A DNA stretch of 64,000 bases from an uncultured Lachnospiraceae bacterium (GTDB taxonomy: Bacteria; Bacillota; Clostridia; Lachnospirales; Lachnospiraceae), in assembly GCA_946531495.1 (NCBI GenBank), contig CAMNAQ010000001.1:1-64000 (forward strand). The letters run 5' to 3'. The notes below the pieces were generated by a model. It searched no databases. It had not been told where the DNA came from and saw nothing but the letters and a program-made list of their open reading frames with translations. The first letter of the stretch is position 1; each line of letters begins with the position of its first letter. Of this stretch, positions 29,694 through 39,142 are shown piece by piece. A program made the translations under genes and the position numbers.

Positions 29694-30481
29694 GTGCTAT
29701 CATCAGGCGTGAATTAAAGCTTAATCTTAAAAGTATGCTCATATGGGCATTTACTGTAGGAGGCCTTGGCTTTATCTGTATCCTCATGTACACCAGCATG
29801 GAGGGTGAGGTTATGGAGATGGCAGACTCTTTTTCCCAAATGGGAGCATTCTCTGATGCATTTGGGATGAGCACGTTAAGCATAGCTACGATAACAGGAT
29901 TTTTTGCTACGGAGGTCGGAACGGTTCACGGACTCGGAAGTGCAATGTTTGCGGCATTTTTTGCATCATCCATGCTTTCAAAGGAAGAGGACGGACATAC
30001 AGGTGAGTTCCTTTTTTCGCTTCCCGTATCAAGAAGTAAGGTCATAACTGCAAAGGGATGCGCGATCCTTGTCCATCTGATACTTTTTACCGTAATATGC
30101 GGCCTGTTCTATGTGATGGGATTCGCTGCTCTCGGAGAAGAGATACCGGGTAAGGAGATGATCAGATTTCTTGCATGTATGTTTCTTATGAATACAGAGA
30201 TCGCAACCATTTCATATCTGATATCCGCTACATCATCCAAAACCCGCATGGGACTTGCACTTGGCGTATCTCTTATAATCTATACATATGACATTATGGG
30301 AAGAGTCATTCCTTCAATGAAGGACTATCTGTTTATCGGTCCGTTTTCATATGTCAACGCATCTGAGATTTTTGCTCATATCGATGCACCGAAGTACAGT
30401 TTTCTTATCGCCTCCATGGTGATCCTTCTTACAATAAGCGGAACCTTTATTACCTATACCCGCAAGGATCTTGCAAGCTGA
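29690..30481 (+). CDS. ABC-2 type permease
   Basis: six-TM pattern; overlaps the ATPase gene. Confidence 0.88.
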   Translation: MSAIIRRELKLNLKSMLIWAFTVGGLGFICILMYTSMEGEVMEMADSFSQMGAFSDAFGMSTLSIATITGFFATEVGTVHGLGSAMFAAFFASSMLSKEEDGHTGEFLFSLPVSRSKVITAKGCAILVHLILFTVICGLFYVMGFAALGEEIPGKEMIRFLACMFLMNTEIATISYLISATSSKTRMGLALGVSLIIYTYDIMGRVIPSMKDYLFIGPFSYVNASEIFAHIDAPKYSFLIASMVILLTISGTFITYTRKDLAS

Positions 30482-30507
30482 GATGCTGAATGTATTATGA
30501 ATTTTAA

Positions 30508-30540
30508 GCCCGGAGCCGGCAGCTCCGGGCATTTTTGATT
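30508..30540 (+). terminator. intrinsic terminator
   Basis: GCCCGGAGC-cggca-GCTCCGGGC ATTTTTGATT. Confidence 0.85.
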
Positions 30541-30769
30541 TTATTTCAGCCCGGGGTCGGAAGCTTCTGACTTTTTTATGCTCCGTTATACCGGGGAGCG
30601 GTGTGACCCTTCGGTTTTGAGTTGGAATAAATGATCCAAAATAGTATGAAGACTGTGGGAATGCTATAATTATTGCCGCTGAAAAATTTTCGAAAAAAAT
30701 TTTATTATTTCCGCACATTTTTATATGTTCATCCGTTAATCATTATGAAGGGAGGTACGGACCGGATCC

Positions 30770-31210
30770 ATGGATGTAGGAAAAATATACGACAAGATTT
30801 ACCGGTATGTGTACTTCAGAGTAAATGACCGGACCTTAGCGGAGGATATCACCCAGGAGACATTTCTCAGATATATAGGTAAGTATGGAAATGCCGGAAG
30901 CGTGGAGATCAGGTATATGTACACTATTGCAAGGAACCTGTGCACTGATGAGTACAGAAGGATAAAGCCTGAATCTCTTTCGGAGGAAATGGAAGAAATC
31001 CCCGGAGACAGCGGGATTTCAGAAGAAAAGATGGCAGTCCGTCAGGCGCTTGAAAAGCTTCCCTATGAAGACCGGGAGATATTACTTCTCAGATATGTGA
31101 ACGAAGAACCTGCAGGCACTATATGTAAAGCACTGGGAATATCAAGATTTGCTTTGTACAGAAGACAAAAAAAAGCGGAGGACAAGCTTCGCAGGGAATT
31201 GGAGGCGTAG
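30770..31210 (+). CDS. ECF-like RNA polymerase sigma factor
   Basis: sigma-70 region 2 (LAEDITQETFLRYI) and region 4 (LPYEDREILLLRYVNEEPAGTICKALGISRFALYRRQKKA). Confidence 0.9.
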   Translation: MDVGKIYDKIYRYVYFRVNDRTLAEDITQETFLRYIGKYGNAGSVEIRYMYTIARNLCTDEYRRIKPESLSEEMEEIPGDSGISEEKMAVRQALEKLPYEDREILLLRYVNEEPAGTICKALGISRFALYRRQKKAEDKLRRELEA

Positions 31211-31212
31211 AG

Positions 31213-31929
31213 ATGGATAATAATGAATTCAAAAATCTCATAAAAAATGCATACTGCGCTCCTAAGCCGGTAAGAAAGGATGAATTTATAAGCAAGCTTC
31301 GTCCGGGGAAGGTCAGCACATTCAGGATGCTGCTTCAGCAGATTCCGTATATCAGACCGTATGTATGGATCATTTCAGCTGTGATAATAGGCATAGCGAT
31401 CGCAGGATCTGTGATCGGAGGTGAAGGAACCGACAGACTGATCGGTCTGATAATGCCCATTACCGCGGTGGTTGGAATGATCGAGAACGGAAGATCCAAA
31501 AGATACAATATGTCAGAGCTTGAGATGGCCACAAGGTTTTCGCTGAGAAGTGTTATTTTAGCCAGGATGGCAATAATGGGTTTTCTGGCAGTTATCGTAA
31601 CCGCGATCGCGTCCCCGGTCATCGCAAATTCATTCGGAATGCAGGCGGTGATGACGGCCGAGACAATACTGATGCCTTATCTGATGACCATGATAATAAG
31701 TCTTCATATCGAAAGGAGTCCCCTCGGAAGAGAGAACGGTTTATCTTCGGTAGTTGTGGCAGGAGCGGTGATGTTACTGTTTTTCCTTATCTGGGAATCT
31801 GAAACCGGCATAGTGCTGTATTCATCATTTATTTCCGGAGGCTGCGGCGTGGCTGCAGTGATCGTATTAGGTGCGCTGACTCTTACAGAGCAGTGGCTTA
31901 CAGTTAGAAATGTGGAGGCTTTTGCATGA
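31213..31929 (+). CDS. membrane protein of sigma/ABC cassette
   Basis: starts 2 nt after the sigma gene; cytoplasmic N-terminus and multiple TMs. Confidence 0.75.
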   Translation: MDNNEFKNLIKNAYCAPKPVRKDEFISKLRPGKVSTFRMLLQQIPYIRPYVWIISAVIIGIAIAGSVIGGEGTDRLIGLIMPITAVVGMIENGRSKRYNMSELEMATRFSLRSVILARMAIMGFLAVIVTAIASPVIANSFGMQAVMTAETILMPYLMTMIISLHIERSPLGRENGLSSVVVAGAVMLLFFLIWESETGIVLYSSFISGGCGVAAVIVLGALTLTEQWLTVRNVEAFA

Positions 31930-32615
31930 AATTATCCGTAGACAGGATTACAAAACAATATAAGAACAAGATAGCGGTGGATCGTATATCCTTTGATCTT
32001 ACCGAGGGTGTAACGGGACTGCTTGGAGCAAACGGCGCGGGGAAGACTACCCTGATGCGCATGATGTCGGGAATACTCACTCCCACGGGTGGAGAGATCA
32101 CTGCAGACGGTATTCCGGTAAATACCGAGAACTATCGCGCGCTTCTCGGCTATCTCCCCCAGGATTTCGGGTATTATCCGGAGTTTACCGCAAGGGAATT
32201 TCTGGAGTATATGGGAGCCTTAAAGGGTATCGAAAAGAAGAAGGCCAGAGAGAAATCTTCGGAACTTCTGGAGCTTGTGGGCTTAACCGATGTTGCCCGC
32301 AAGAAGATCAAGACCTACTCGGGAGGAATGAAGCAGAGAGTAGGCATAGCTCAGGCTCTTTTGAACGATCCTGCGATACTTATCCTTGACGAGCCTACAG
32401 GGGGACTCGATCCCAAGGAAAGAGTCAGGTTCAGAACGCTAATAGAGGAGCTTGGCAAAAAGTCCATAGTACTTCTTTCCACACATATCGTGTCGGATAT
32501 AGAGCACATCGCAGACAGGATAATAATGATGAAGGACGGAAGTCTTATATGGCAGGGAAACCGCAGTGATGTGAGCGGAGATCTGGAAGATTTTTACCTG
32601 AAAAAATATGAATGA
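31926..32615 (+). CDS. ABC transporter ATP-binding protein
   Basis: Walker A GANGAGKTT, signature YSGGMKQR, Walker [13 protein letters not shown]. Confidence 0.93.
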   Translation: MKLSVDRITKQYKNKIAVDRISFDLTEGVTGLLGANGAGKTTLMRMMSGILTPTGGEITADGIPVNTENYRALLGYLPQDFGYYPEFTAREFLEYMGALKGIEKKKAREKSSELLELVGLTDVARKKIKTYSGGMKQRVGIAQALLNDPAILILDEPTGGLDPKERVRFRTLIEELGKKSIVLLSTHIVSDIEHIADRIIMMKDGSLIWQGNRSDVSGDLEDFYLKKYE

Positions 32616-32665
32616 AACGGTAAACGCATAAATGCGTTAACTTATACAAAGGTGGGAATGATCAA

Positions 32666-33814
32666 ATGAAAAAGAATAAATGTTTCGGAACTCTTTTCGG
32701 TTTCGAACTGCGTAAGATATTAAAAAACCGGATCGCGATAGCAGCCTTTCTGATCTTTTTCGTCTTCGGATTTATACAGGGTGAGCTTGAGGTGACCGGA
32801 AATATAGACGCTGATACACTTACCGAGTATTCCAGATTTAACGGCAGGGTACTTGATGAAGGGCTTATCTCAGAATGGAACGCAGCTACCGATGAATACG
32901 GCAATGTGATAAACGACGAGGATATTGCCTACGATACCATGAAGGAATGGATCATGGAGATTGCCGGATATAACATAGTTCTCGGGGATGTGAGTGAGGA
33001 AACCCTATATGCAGGGAGGCTTGAGGGTATAGAGGAAGTTTATAAGGATTCTTATCTTAACGATGGGGAGATCGAATACTGGAGAGCCCAGGAAGAGAAG
33101 ATCGATAAGCCCTTTGTATGGAGAGATGCATTTATAGAGTTTGGTGTGCAGAACGGGATCTCGAATACCATCATCATAATGCTCCTGGTGCTTACTGTTT
33201 CCCTGTCCGCGATTTTTTCCATGGAGACACAGAGAAAAACGGATCCCATGATCAGGGCAAGTATCAACGGAATCAGGGAATTGTATTTTGCCAAGATCCT
33301 GGCGGGAACCGTGTTCTGTCTTGCAACTGTATTCATATATCTGGGCATCTTCATCGGATATGTCTCCGTCAGGTGGGGACTTGACGGTATGGGTATGGCG
33401 GAGCAGGTGATCTATCCCTTTACACAGATGGATCTTACGGCGGGACAGACCACTGTTATACTGGTGATCCTTACAGTCCTTGGATCTCTTCTGCTGTCAA
33501 CAGTCACTATGTTCACATCATGTGTTCTAAGGAACGGAATGGGGACCATGGCGATAATCATGGCAGGATACTTCGGGCTCTTTGCGCTCGGGACAATGAT
33601 CCCCATGGAGATGAAGACATTATCCAAAGTGGTATGTCTCTTCCCGGCAATGCAGATATCTCCAAGAATCGTGTATGAGTTCAGACTGTTTAAGATAGCG
33701 GGACAATATTTCAGATCATATCAGGTGGCGGCGGTGTCATATGCGGTGATATCAGCTGTGCTCATAGTTATCGGGTATGTCTTTTATAAAAGATATGAGA
33801 TAAAGAGTAACTGA
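32666..33814 (+). CDS. ABC transporter permease-like membrane protein
   Basis: multi-TM, adjacent to ATPase. Confidence 0.82.
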   Translation: MKKNKCFGTLFGFELRKILKNRIAIAAFLIFFVFGFIQGELEVTGNIDADTLTEYSRFNGRVLDEGLISEWNAATDEYGNVINDEDIAYDTMKEWIMEIAGYNIVLGDVSEETLYAGRLEGIEEVYKDSYLNDGEIEYWRAQEEKIDKPFVWRDAFIEFGVQNGISNTIIIMLLVLTVSLSAIFSMETQRKTDPMIRASINGIRELYFAKILAGTVFCLATVFIYLGIFIGYVSVRWGLDGMGMAEQVIYPFTQMDLTAGQTTVILVILTVLGSLLLSTVTMFTSCVLRNGMGTMAIIMAGYFGLFALGTMIPMEMKTLSKVVCLFPAMQISPRIVYEFRLFKIAGQYFRSYQVAAVSYAVISAVLIVIGYVFYKRYEIKSN

Positions 33815-33922
33815 TATATCAAATTGTCATCTTACCTTCCTATATTCATTGGAGCCAAGAAGCAGCGGAGTGGCGCTTACATAAAGCATTGATGAGGATG
33901 GATTATATTATCTGCTGACAAG

Positions 33923-33960
33923 ATGATCCGGAGGAAGATTTCCTCCGGATCATTTAATGT
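33923..33960 (+). terminator. strong hairpin, probable terminator
   Basis: 14-bp perfect stem ATGATCCGGAGGAA-gat-TTCCTCCGGATCAT, then weak T tract. Confidence 0.7.
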
Positions 33961-34014
33961 TATAATCATAAAAAGTCAGCCGGAAAGTAAAGTAGGAAGG
34001 CTCAGGTATTAAAT

Positions 34015-35526
34015 TTGAGAACTGATCATAAAAAAGTAAGAATAATACACCGGATTAAATCCTGTTTGTATATCCTGCTCCTGATCGTATTTTCAGCAGA
34101 TATCACAGGATGCGGGAAATACGGAGAAGCGGGCGGCATAGCACATCAGGACCAGGTGGTCGCAATTGACGGCGGCTCGGATCAGATTGCACCGGCAGAG
34201 GGTCAGGAGAGCGGCTCAGGTCAGATTGCACCGGCAGAAGGTCAGGAAAGCGGCTCGGGTCAGATTGCACCAGCAGAATGTCAGGAGAGCGGCTCAGGTC
34301 AGAGCGCATCAGCAGAAGGTCAGAATGCGTCAGAGTCACAGGGTGATAGCAGCAGCTTGCAGAATAGTACGACGGATTTAGAATCCGATACGGGAGAAAC
34401 GCCTGATAATTCGGGATCGACTGCTTTAAATGATGTGGAGGATGAGCAGATCACCCCTGTTCCGGTGTCTCCTGAGATGAATATCGAGGACTGGATCATG
34501 ACACATTCCCTTGAAGAAAAAATAGCACAGATGTTTATCGTAACTCCCGAAGCAATAGGAGGTGATACCGCCTTGGCAGCTGCCGGACCTGAGCTGGAGC
34601 AGGGAATAGTAAAGTACCCTGTAGGCGGATTTATCTATTTTGCCCATAATCTGCAATCCCCGGTCCAAACATCCGGGATGCTGGATACTACAAAGGATTA
34701 TTACACTTCGAATGGCTTTATTCCGCCTTTCATTTCAGTGGACGAGGAGGGTGGAACGGTCGCAAGGATCGCCAATAATCCTGCCTTCGGTGTTGCCAAT
34801 ATGGGTCCGATGATGAATGTCGGGGCAACCGGAGATGTTAATGTGGCGGCATATGCGGGAACCTACCTGTCTGCCTATCTGAAGAGTCTGGGTTTTAACA
34901 TGGACATGGCCCCTGTTGCGGATGTATACACTAATCCGTCAAATACCGTAATTGGAAACAGGGCCTTCGGAAGTGACCCCTATCTGGTTGCTGAGATGGT
35001 TGTTGCCGAGATGGCAGCCATGAGAGCCGGGGGAGTGATTCCTGTTGTAAAGCATTTCCCGGGACATGGCGCAACGGAGGCTGATTCACATTACGGATAT
35101 GCTTCAACGGCTTCAACGCTTGACGAGCTTCTGGCCTGCGAACTGGTTCCGTTTGACTCGGCTGTTAGATCCGGCTGTCAGTGCATAATGGCAGGACATA
35201 TTTCAGCCCCGAATGTGACCGGCAGCGAGGTCCCGGCGACCTTGTCATCATATATGCTGACCAGTGTTTTAAGAAACCGTTTAGGATTCAGGGGTGTGAT
35301 CATTACGGATGCAATGAACATGGGAGCTGTGACGAATCAGTATGATTCCGCGACCGCTGCGATATTGTCGATAAATGCGGGTGCAGATGTGATACTGATG
35401 CCTGTGGATTTTTATGCAGCATATAACGGTGTACTTCAGGCGGTAAACAGCGGAGTGATTTCCGAAGAACGTATCAATGAATCGGTAAGACGTATCCTGG
35501 AATTAAAGAAAAATTTCATAATTTAG
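34015..35526 (+). CDS. lipoprotein glycoside hydrolase family 3 (beta-N-acetylhexosaminidase-like)
   Basis: lipobox-like ITGC, GH3 KHFPGHGATEADSHYG, GVIITDAMNMGAV; TTG start. Confidence 0.9.
   Translation: MRTDHKKVRIIHRIKSCLYILLLIVFSADITGCGKYGEAGGIAHQDQVVAIDGGSDQIAPAEGQESGSGQIAPAEGQESGSGQIAPAECQESGSGQSASAEGQNASESQGDSSSLQNSTTDLESDTGETPDNSGSTALNDVEDEQITPVPVSPEMNIEDWIMTHSLEEKIAQMFIVTPEAIGGDTALAAAGPELEQGIVKYPVGGFIYFAHNLQSPVQTSGMLDTTKDYYTSNGFIPPFISVDEEGGTVARIANNPAFGVANMGPMMNVGATGDVNVAAYAGTYLSAYLKSLGFNMDMAPVADVYTNPSNTVIGNRAFGSDPYLVAEMVVAEMAAMRAGGVIPVVKHFPGHGATEADSHYGYASTASTLDELLACELVPFDSAVRSGCQCIMAGHISAPNVTGSEVPATLSSYMLTSVLRNRLGFRGVIITDAMNMGAVTNQYDSATAAILSINAGADVILMPVDFYAAYNGVLQAVNSGVISEERINESVRRILELKKNFII
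34174..34329 (+). repeat. four imperfect tandem 39-bp units encoding GS(D/G)Q(I/S)A(P/S)AE(G/C)Q(E/N)(S/A)
   Basis: units start at 34174, 34213, 34252 and 34291. Confidence 0.9.
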
Positions 35527-35638
35527 TCTTAAAATGCTCATGGAAATGGTAATAAACCATGATAGAATCAATTGGTACGTATTTTTGTAAGCACATTTTG
35601 TCAAACGGCGATCATTTCTAAATTGCAGGTATAAAGCC

Positions 35639-36751
35639 ATGAATGAAAAAACTCGTAAAAAAGCGATAGTAATAACAAGCATAATCGGTATACTTACCAA
35701 TATATTCCTTGTAGGCTTCAAGCTTGCGGTAGGTATCATATCCAACTCTATAGCCGTTATTATGGATGCGGTCAATAATCTGTCCGATGCACTTTCTTCC
35801 GTAATAACGATCATAGGTGCATTTCTTGCGGGAAAGGCGCCGGATAAAAAGCATCCACTCGGTTACGGAAGGATAGAATATCTGTCATCAATGATAGTTG
35901 CTTCTTTGGTCCTGTATGCTGGAATAACATCCGCGGTAGAATCCTTCAAAAAGATAATTCATCCCGAAACGGCAGACTATTCGGTTGTATCCATAGTGAT
36001 AATCGCTGTTGCGGTTCTTGCAAAGCTGATACTTGGAACATATGTCAGGAAGCAGGGAGAAAAGGTTAATTCCGGAGCTCTTGTTGCATCAGGCTCCGAT
36101 GCACTTTTTGATTCCGTTTTATCCGGATCGGTTCTTGTATCTGCACTTATTTATATGATATTTGGTCTTTCGATTGATGCTTTTGTCGGTCTTATCATTG
36201 CGATCTTTATAATAAAAGCAGGACTTGAGATGCTGATAGAGACTCTTGATGATATTCTCGGTAAGCGTGCTGACAAGGAACTCGTTCATAAGGTAAAAAA
36301 GCTGATAAGCGAAGAAGATGGTGTCCGGGGAGCATATGATCTGATAATCAATGATTACGGCCCAAATAAAAAGATCGCCTCGGTACATATGGAGCTGCCG
36401 GACAGTATGACTGTTGCAGAGGTAGATAAGCTGACAAGACATCTTGAGGAAAAGGTATACGGAGAAACTGCAGTTATCCTCACAGGTGTCGGTGTATATT
36501 CATATAATACGAAGGATGATGAAGCGGCGAAGATCAGAAATGAAGTACAGAAGATAGTATTGTCACATGATTTTGCCATTCAGATGCATGGCTTTTACAT
36601 TGATCAGGAGAAAAAGACCATGCGATTTGATACTGTGATCAATTTCGGAGAGCAGCCTTCAAAGGCAGTTGAGATCCTGACAAATGATGTAATTAAGTCT
36701 TTCCCCGGTTATACCGTTACCATATCTCCGGATGTGGATGTTTCTGACTGA
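35639..36751 (+). CDS. cation diffusion facilitator family transporter
   Basis: MDAVNNLSDALSSV, KKHPLGYGRIEYLSS CDF motifs. Confidence 0.93.
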   Translation: MNEKTRKKAIVITSIIGILTNIFLVGFKLAVGIISNSIAVIMDAVNNLSDALSSVITIIGAFLAGKAPDKKHPLGYGRIEYLSSMIVASLVLYAGITSAVESFKKIIHPETADYSVVSIVIIAVAVLAKLILGTYVRKQGEKVNSGALVASGSDALFDSVLSGSVLVSALIYMIFGLSIDAFVGLIIAIFIIKAGLEMLIETLDDILGKRADKELVHKVKKLISEEDGVRGAYDLIINDYGPNKKIASVHMELPDSMTVAEVDKLTRHLEEKVYGETAVILTGVGVYSYNTKDDEAAKIRNEVQKIVLSHDFAIQMHGFYIDQEKKTMRFDTVINFGEQPSKAVEILTNDVIKSFPGYTVTISPDVDVSD

Positions 36752-36758
36752 GGATCCA

Positions 36759-37538
36759 TTATTTTTTCAGGAAGCTGATCCTTTCGGCAGTGAATTTTTC
36801 AATTTGCTTCCACAGAGTATTTAACTGCTTTTTGTGGACACACAGTTTTTCGGTACAGTTCTTGCATCTCAGATAATCGTTGGTATTTTCGGAAAACCGT
36901 TCCGGATGCTTGTAAAAGGTGAGTTCCCAGCGAAGCAGAAGTGCTACAGAAAGTATCAGCAGACTCCAGGAATAGTATTTTCTGACAAAGAAAAGCGGTG
37001 TGAACATCATTGCATAATCCCAGTTATATATCCTGCATGTGATGCAGCATCTGTTTTTCATAAACCAGGACTGAAACGGACAGAAGAAAAGAATGCAGAT
37101 CATATCGCAGACTGAATAAAAGCTGCACAGGAGTATCATGATCCCGTCATCAAGGATCCCGGTCATATGAAGTGCACCGAAGATCCCATTGAAAATGATC
37201 CAGATAAGTGCTACGAGAACAGTAGCGTGATTATCAGGAATCTCAATTTCAGTGCGGCCGGTTTTTATATAGTTTTTGGAAAACTGCTTCTGACATCCGG
37301 GACTTTCATATTTGGAAGGGAAGAATCTGAAGACCATCTCGACCGCAAATATAGTCCATGTTATGGCAATGATAGTGGGGATCTTTTCAAGCTCTGCAGT
37401 TACTTCGCCGCCGCTTATGATCCTGAATCTGATATAAGCGATCAAAAGTAGAATAAAAAGCAGGGATCTGTATATAAGGCGTACATAATGTATGATACTG
37501 ACGACAGTAAGTTTTCTTTTTTTCATTTCATTTTTCAC
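36759..37538 (-). CDS. Cys-motif-containing membrane protein, uncharacterised
   Basis: long ORF with TMs; CPFQSWFMKNRCCITCRIYNWDYAMMF and CKNCTEKLC. Confidence 0.75.
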   Translation of the reverse strand: MKNEMKKRKLTVVSIIHYVRLIYRSLLFILLLIAYIRFRIISGGEVTAELEKIPTIIAITWTIFAVEMVFRFFPSKYESPGCQKQFSKNYIKTGRTEIEIPDNHATVLVALIWIIFNGIFGALHMTGILDDGIMILLCSFYSVCDMICILFFCPFQSWFMKNRCCITCRIYNWDYAMMFTPLFFVRKYYSWSLLILSVALLLRWELTFYKHPERFSENTNDYLRCKNCTEKLCVHKKQLNTLWKQIEKFTAERISFLKK

Positions 37539-37620
37539 ATTTAAAGATTCTGCCGTATCGGCAGTCCTGAATAATGCTCCAAAGGTAAATATATCAATTT
37601 GACAACATTAGTACAAGGGC

Positions 37621-37809
37621 GTGGAAAGCATGATGAATGCAGTAGATTCGGAAAATAATCGAAGAAAGTCATTGCCTGTTCTCTGGACTGATCTGTTCAT
37701 ACCGCTTGACCTTAGCGGTATAATCGATGATAATGATCAGAACGAATTGCACAAGCTTGTAATAGATGAATCAGGTCCGTTCAAATATGACTGGTTTACC
37801 ATGATATGA
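37621..37809 (+). CDS. small hypothetical protein
   Basis: 62-aa ORF in an otherwise empty intergenic region; no strong SD recognised. Confidence 0.3.
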   Translation: MESMMNAVDSENNRRKSLPVLWTDLFIPLDLSGIIDDNDQNELHKLVIDESGPFKYDWFTMI

Positions 37810-37860
37810 TCACGAACCATGAGTATTGATTAAGCAAACCATACGGAAAAGAGGAATAAT

Positions 37861-38952
37861 ATGAAATTTAAGGAATTTTTGAAGAAAAAGGATATTGAGA
37901 TCTCCCTGAAAAGGTATGGGATCGATGCGCTCGGGGCCATGGCACAGGGACTTTTTTGTTCACTTCTCATAGGAACGATCATTGATACCATAGGAACGTC
38001 ATTTCATATTTCATTTCTCACAAATACCGTGGCAACCGTGGCCGGCACTGATTATACGGTCGGAGGACTTGCAAAGGCAATGAGCGGACCGGCAATGGCA
38101 GTTGCAATAGCTTCTGCACTAAAGTGTCCTCCTCTTGTCCTCTTTTCAATGATCACTGTAGGATTTGCCTCAAATGCACTTGGCGGTGCGGGGGGCCCGT
38201 TGGCGGTTCTTATTATAGCTATAATCGCTTCGGAGTTTGGCAAGGCAATATCAAAAGAGACCAGGATTGACATCCTTGTAACGCCACTTGTTACCATAGG
38301 AATTGGAATATTGCTTTCCGCACTTATTGCAAAGCCGATAGGAGATGCTGCGTTATGGGTTGGTAATCTTATCATGTGGGCGACGGATCTTCAGCCGTTC
38401 CTTATGGGAATACTTGTATCCGTAATAGTTGGCATCGCACTGACGCTCCCAATCTCCTCAGCGGCTATCTGTGCCGCACTCCAGCTAACCGGACTTGCAG
38501 GGGGAGCAGCTGTTGCGGGATGCTGTGCTCAGATGATCGGATTTGCGGTTATCTCCTTTAAGGAAAACAAGTGGGGTGGTCTTGTGTCTCAGGGAATAGG
38601 AACCTCCATGCTTCAGATGGGTAATATTGTGAAGAATCCAAGAATATGGATTGCTCCCATTCTCGCCTCGGCAGTTACGGGCCCTATTGCCACATGCCTT
38701 TTCAAGCTGAAGATGGATGGCTCTCCGATCGCCTCCGGCATGGGAACCTGCGGTCTCGTAGGTCAGATCGGTGTATATACCGGATGGGTAAATGATGTGG
38801 CAAACGGCAGCAAAGCTGCAATCACAGCATTCGACTGGATCGGTCTTATAATGATCTCATTTATCCTGCCTGCATTTCTTTCCCTTCTTTTCAATGCGGG
38901 TCTTAAAAAACTTGGATGGGTCAAGGACGGAGATATGAAGCTTGGTGCCTGA
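37861..38952 (+). CDS. PTS EIIC_2-like membrane protein (PTS sugar transporter subunit IIC)
   Basis: multi-TM, GIDALGAMAQGLFCSLLIGTI. Confidence 0.82.
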   Translation: MKFKEFLKKKDIEISLKRYGIDALGAMAQGLFCSLLIGTIIDTIGTSFHISFLTNTVATVAGTDYTVGGLAKAMSGPAMAVAIASALKCPPLVLFSMITVGFASNALGGAGGPLAVLIIAIIASEFGKAISKETRIDILVTPLVTIGIGILLSALIAKPIGDAALWVGNLIMWATDLQPFLMGILVSVIVGIALTLPISSAAICAALQLTGLAGGAAVAGCCAQMIGFAVISFKENKWGGLVSQGIGTSMLQMGNIVKNPRIWIAPILASAVTGPIATCLFKLKMDGSPIASGMGTCGLVGQIGVYTGWVNDVANGSKAAITAFDWIGLIMISFILPAFLSLLFNAGLKKLGWVKDGDMKLGA

Positions 38953-39007
38953 GACACCTTGTGATCAAAAATTATTCAATGAACATACCCAATGCTTATA
39001 GATGATT

Positions 39008-39035
39008 AAAAGGTTAGCCTGATGGCTGACCTTTT
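39008..39035 (+). terminator. intrinsic terminator
   Basis: AAAAGGTTAGCC-tgat-GGCTGACCTTTT. Confidence 0.7.
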
Positions 39036-39142
39036 ATTAGTATGAAAAAAATAGTAAAATCAAATTTGGTTGTTATATGGAATGCCTTACTTAAAAGGGC
39101 TGAGCAGCAAAATAATACCTGATTGATAAAGGGGGAGACAAA

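Noticed and set aside
34174-34329. Short-period tandem repeat considered as CRISPR-like
   Set aside because: In-frame coding repeat with no spacers; no cas genes in the window.
35575-35586. Shared GGTACGTAT string with position ~16808
   Set aside because: Nine identical bases in two A/T-rich intergenic regions may be chance; no further matching context.
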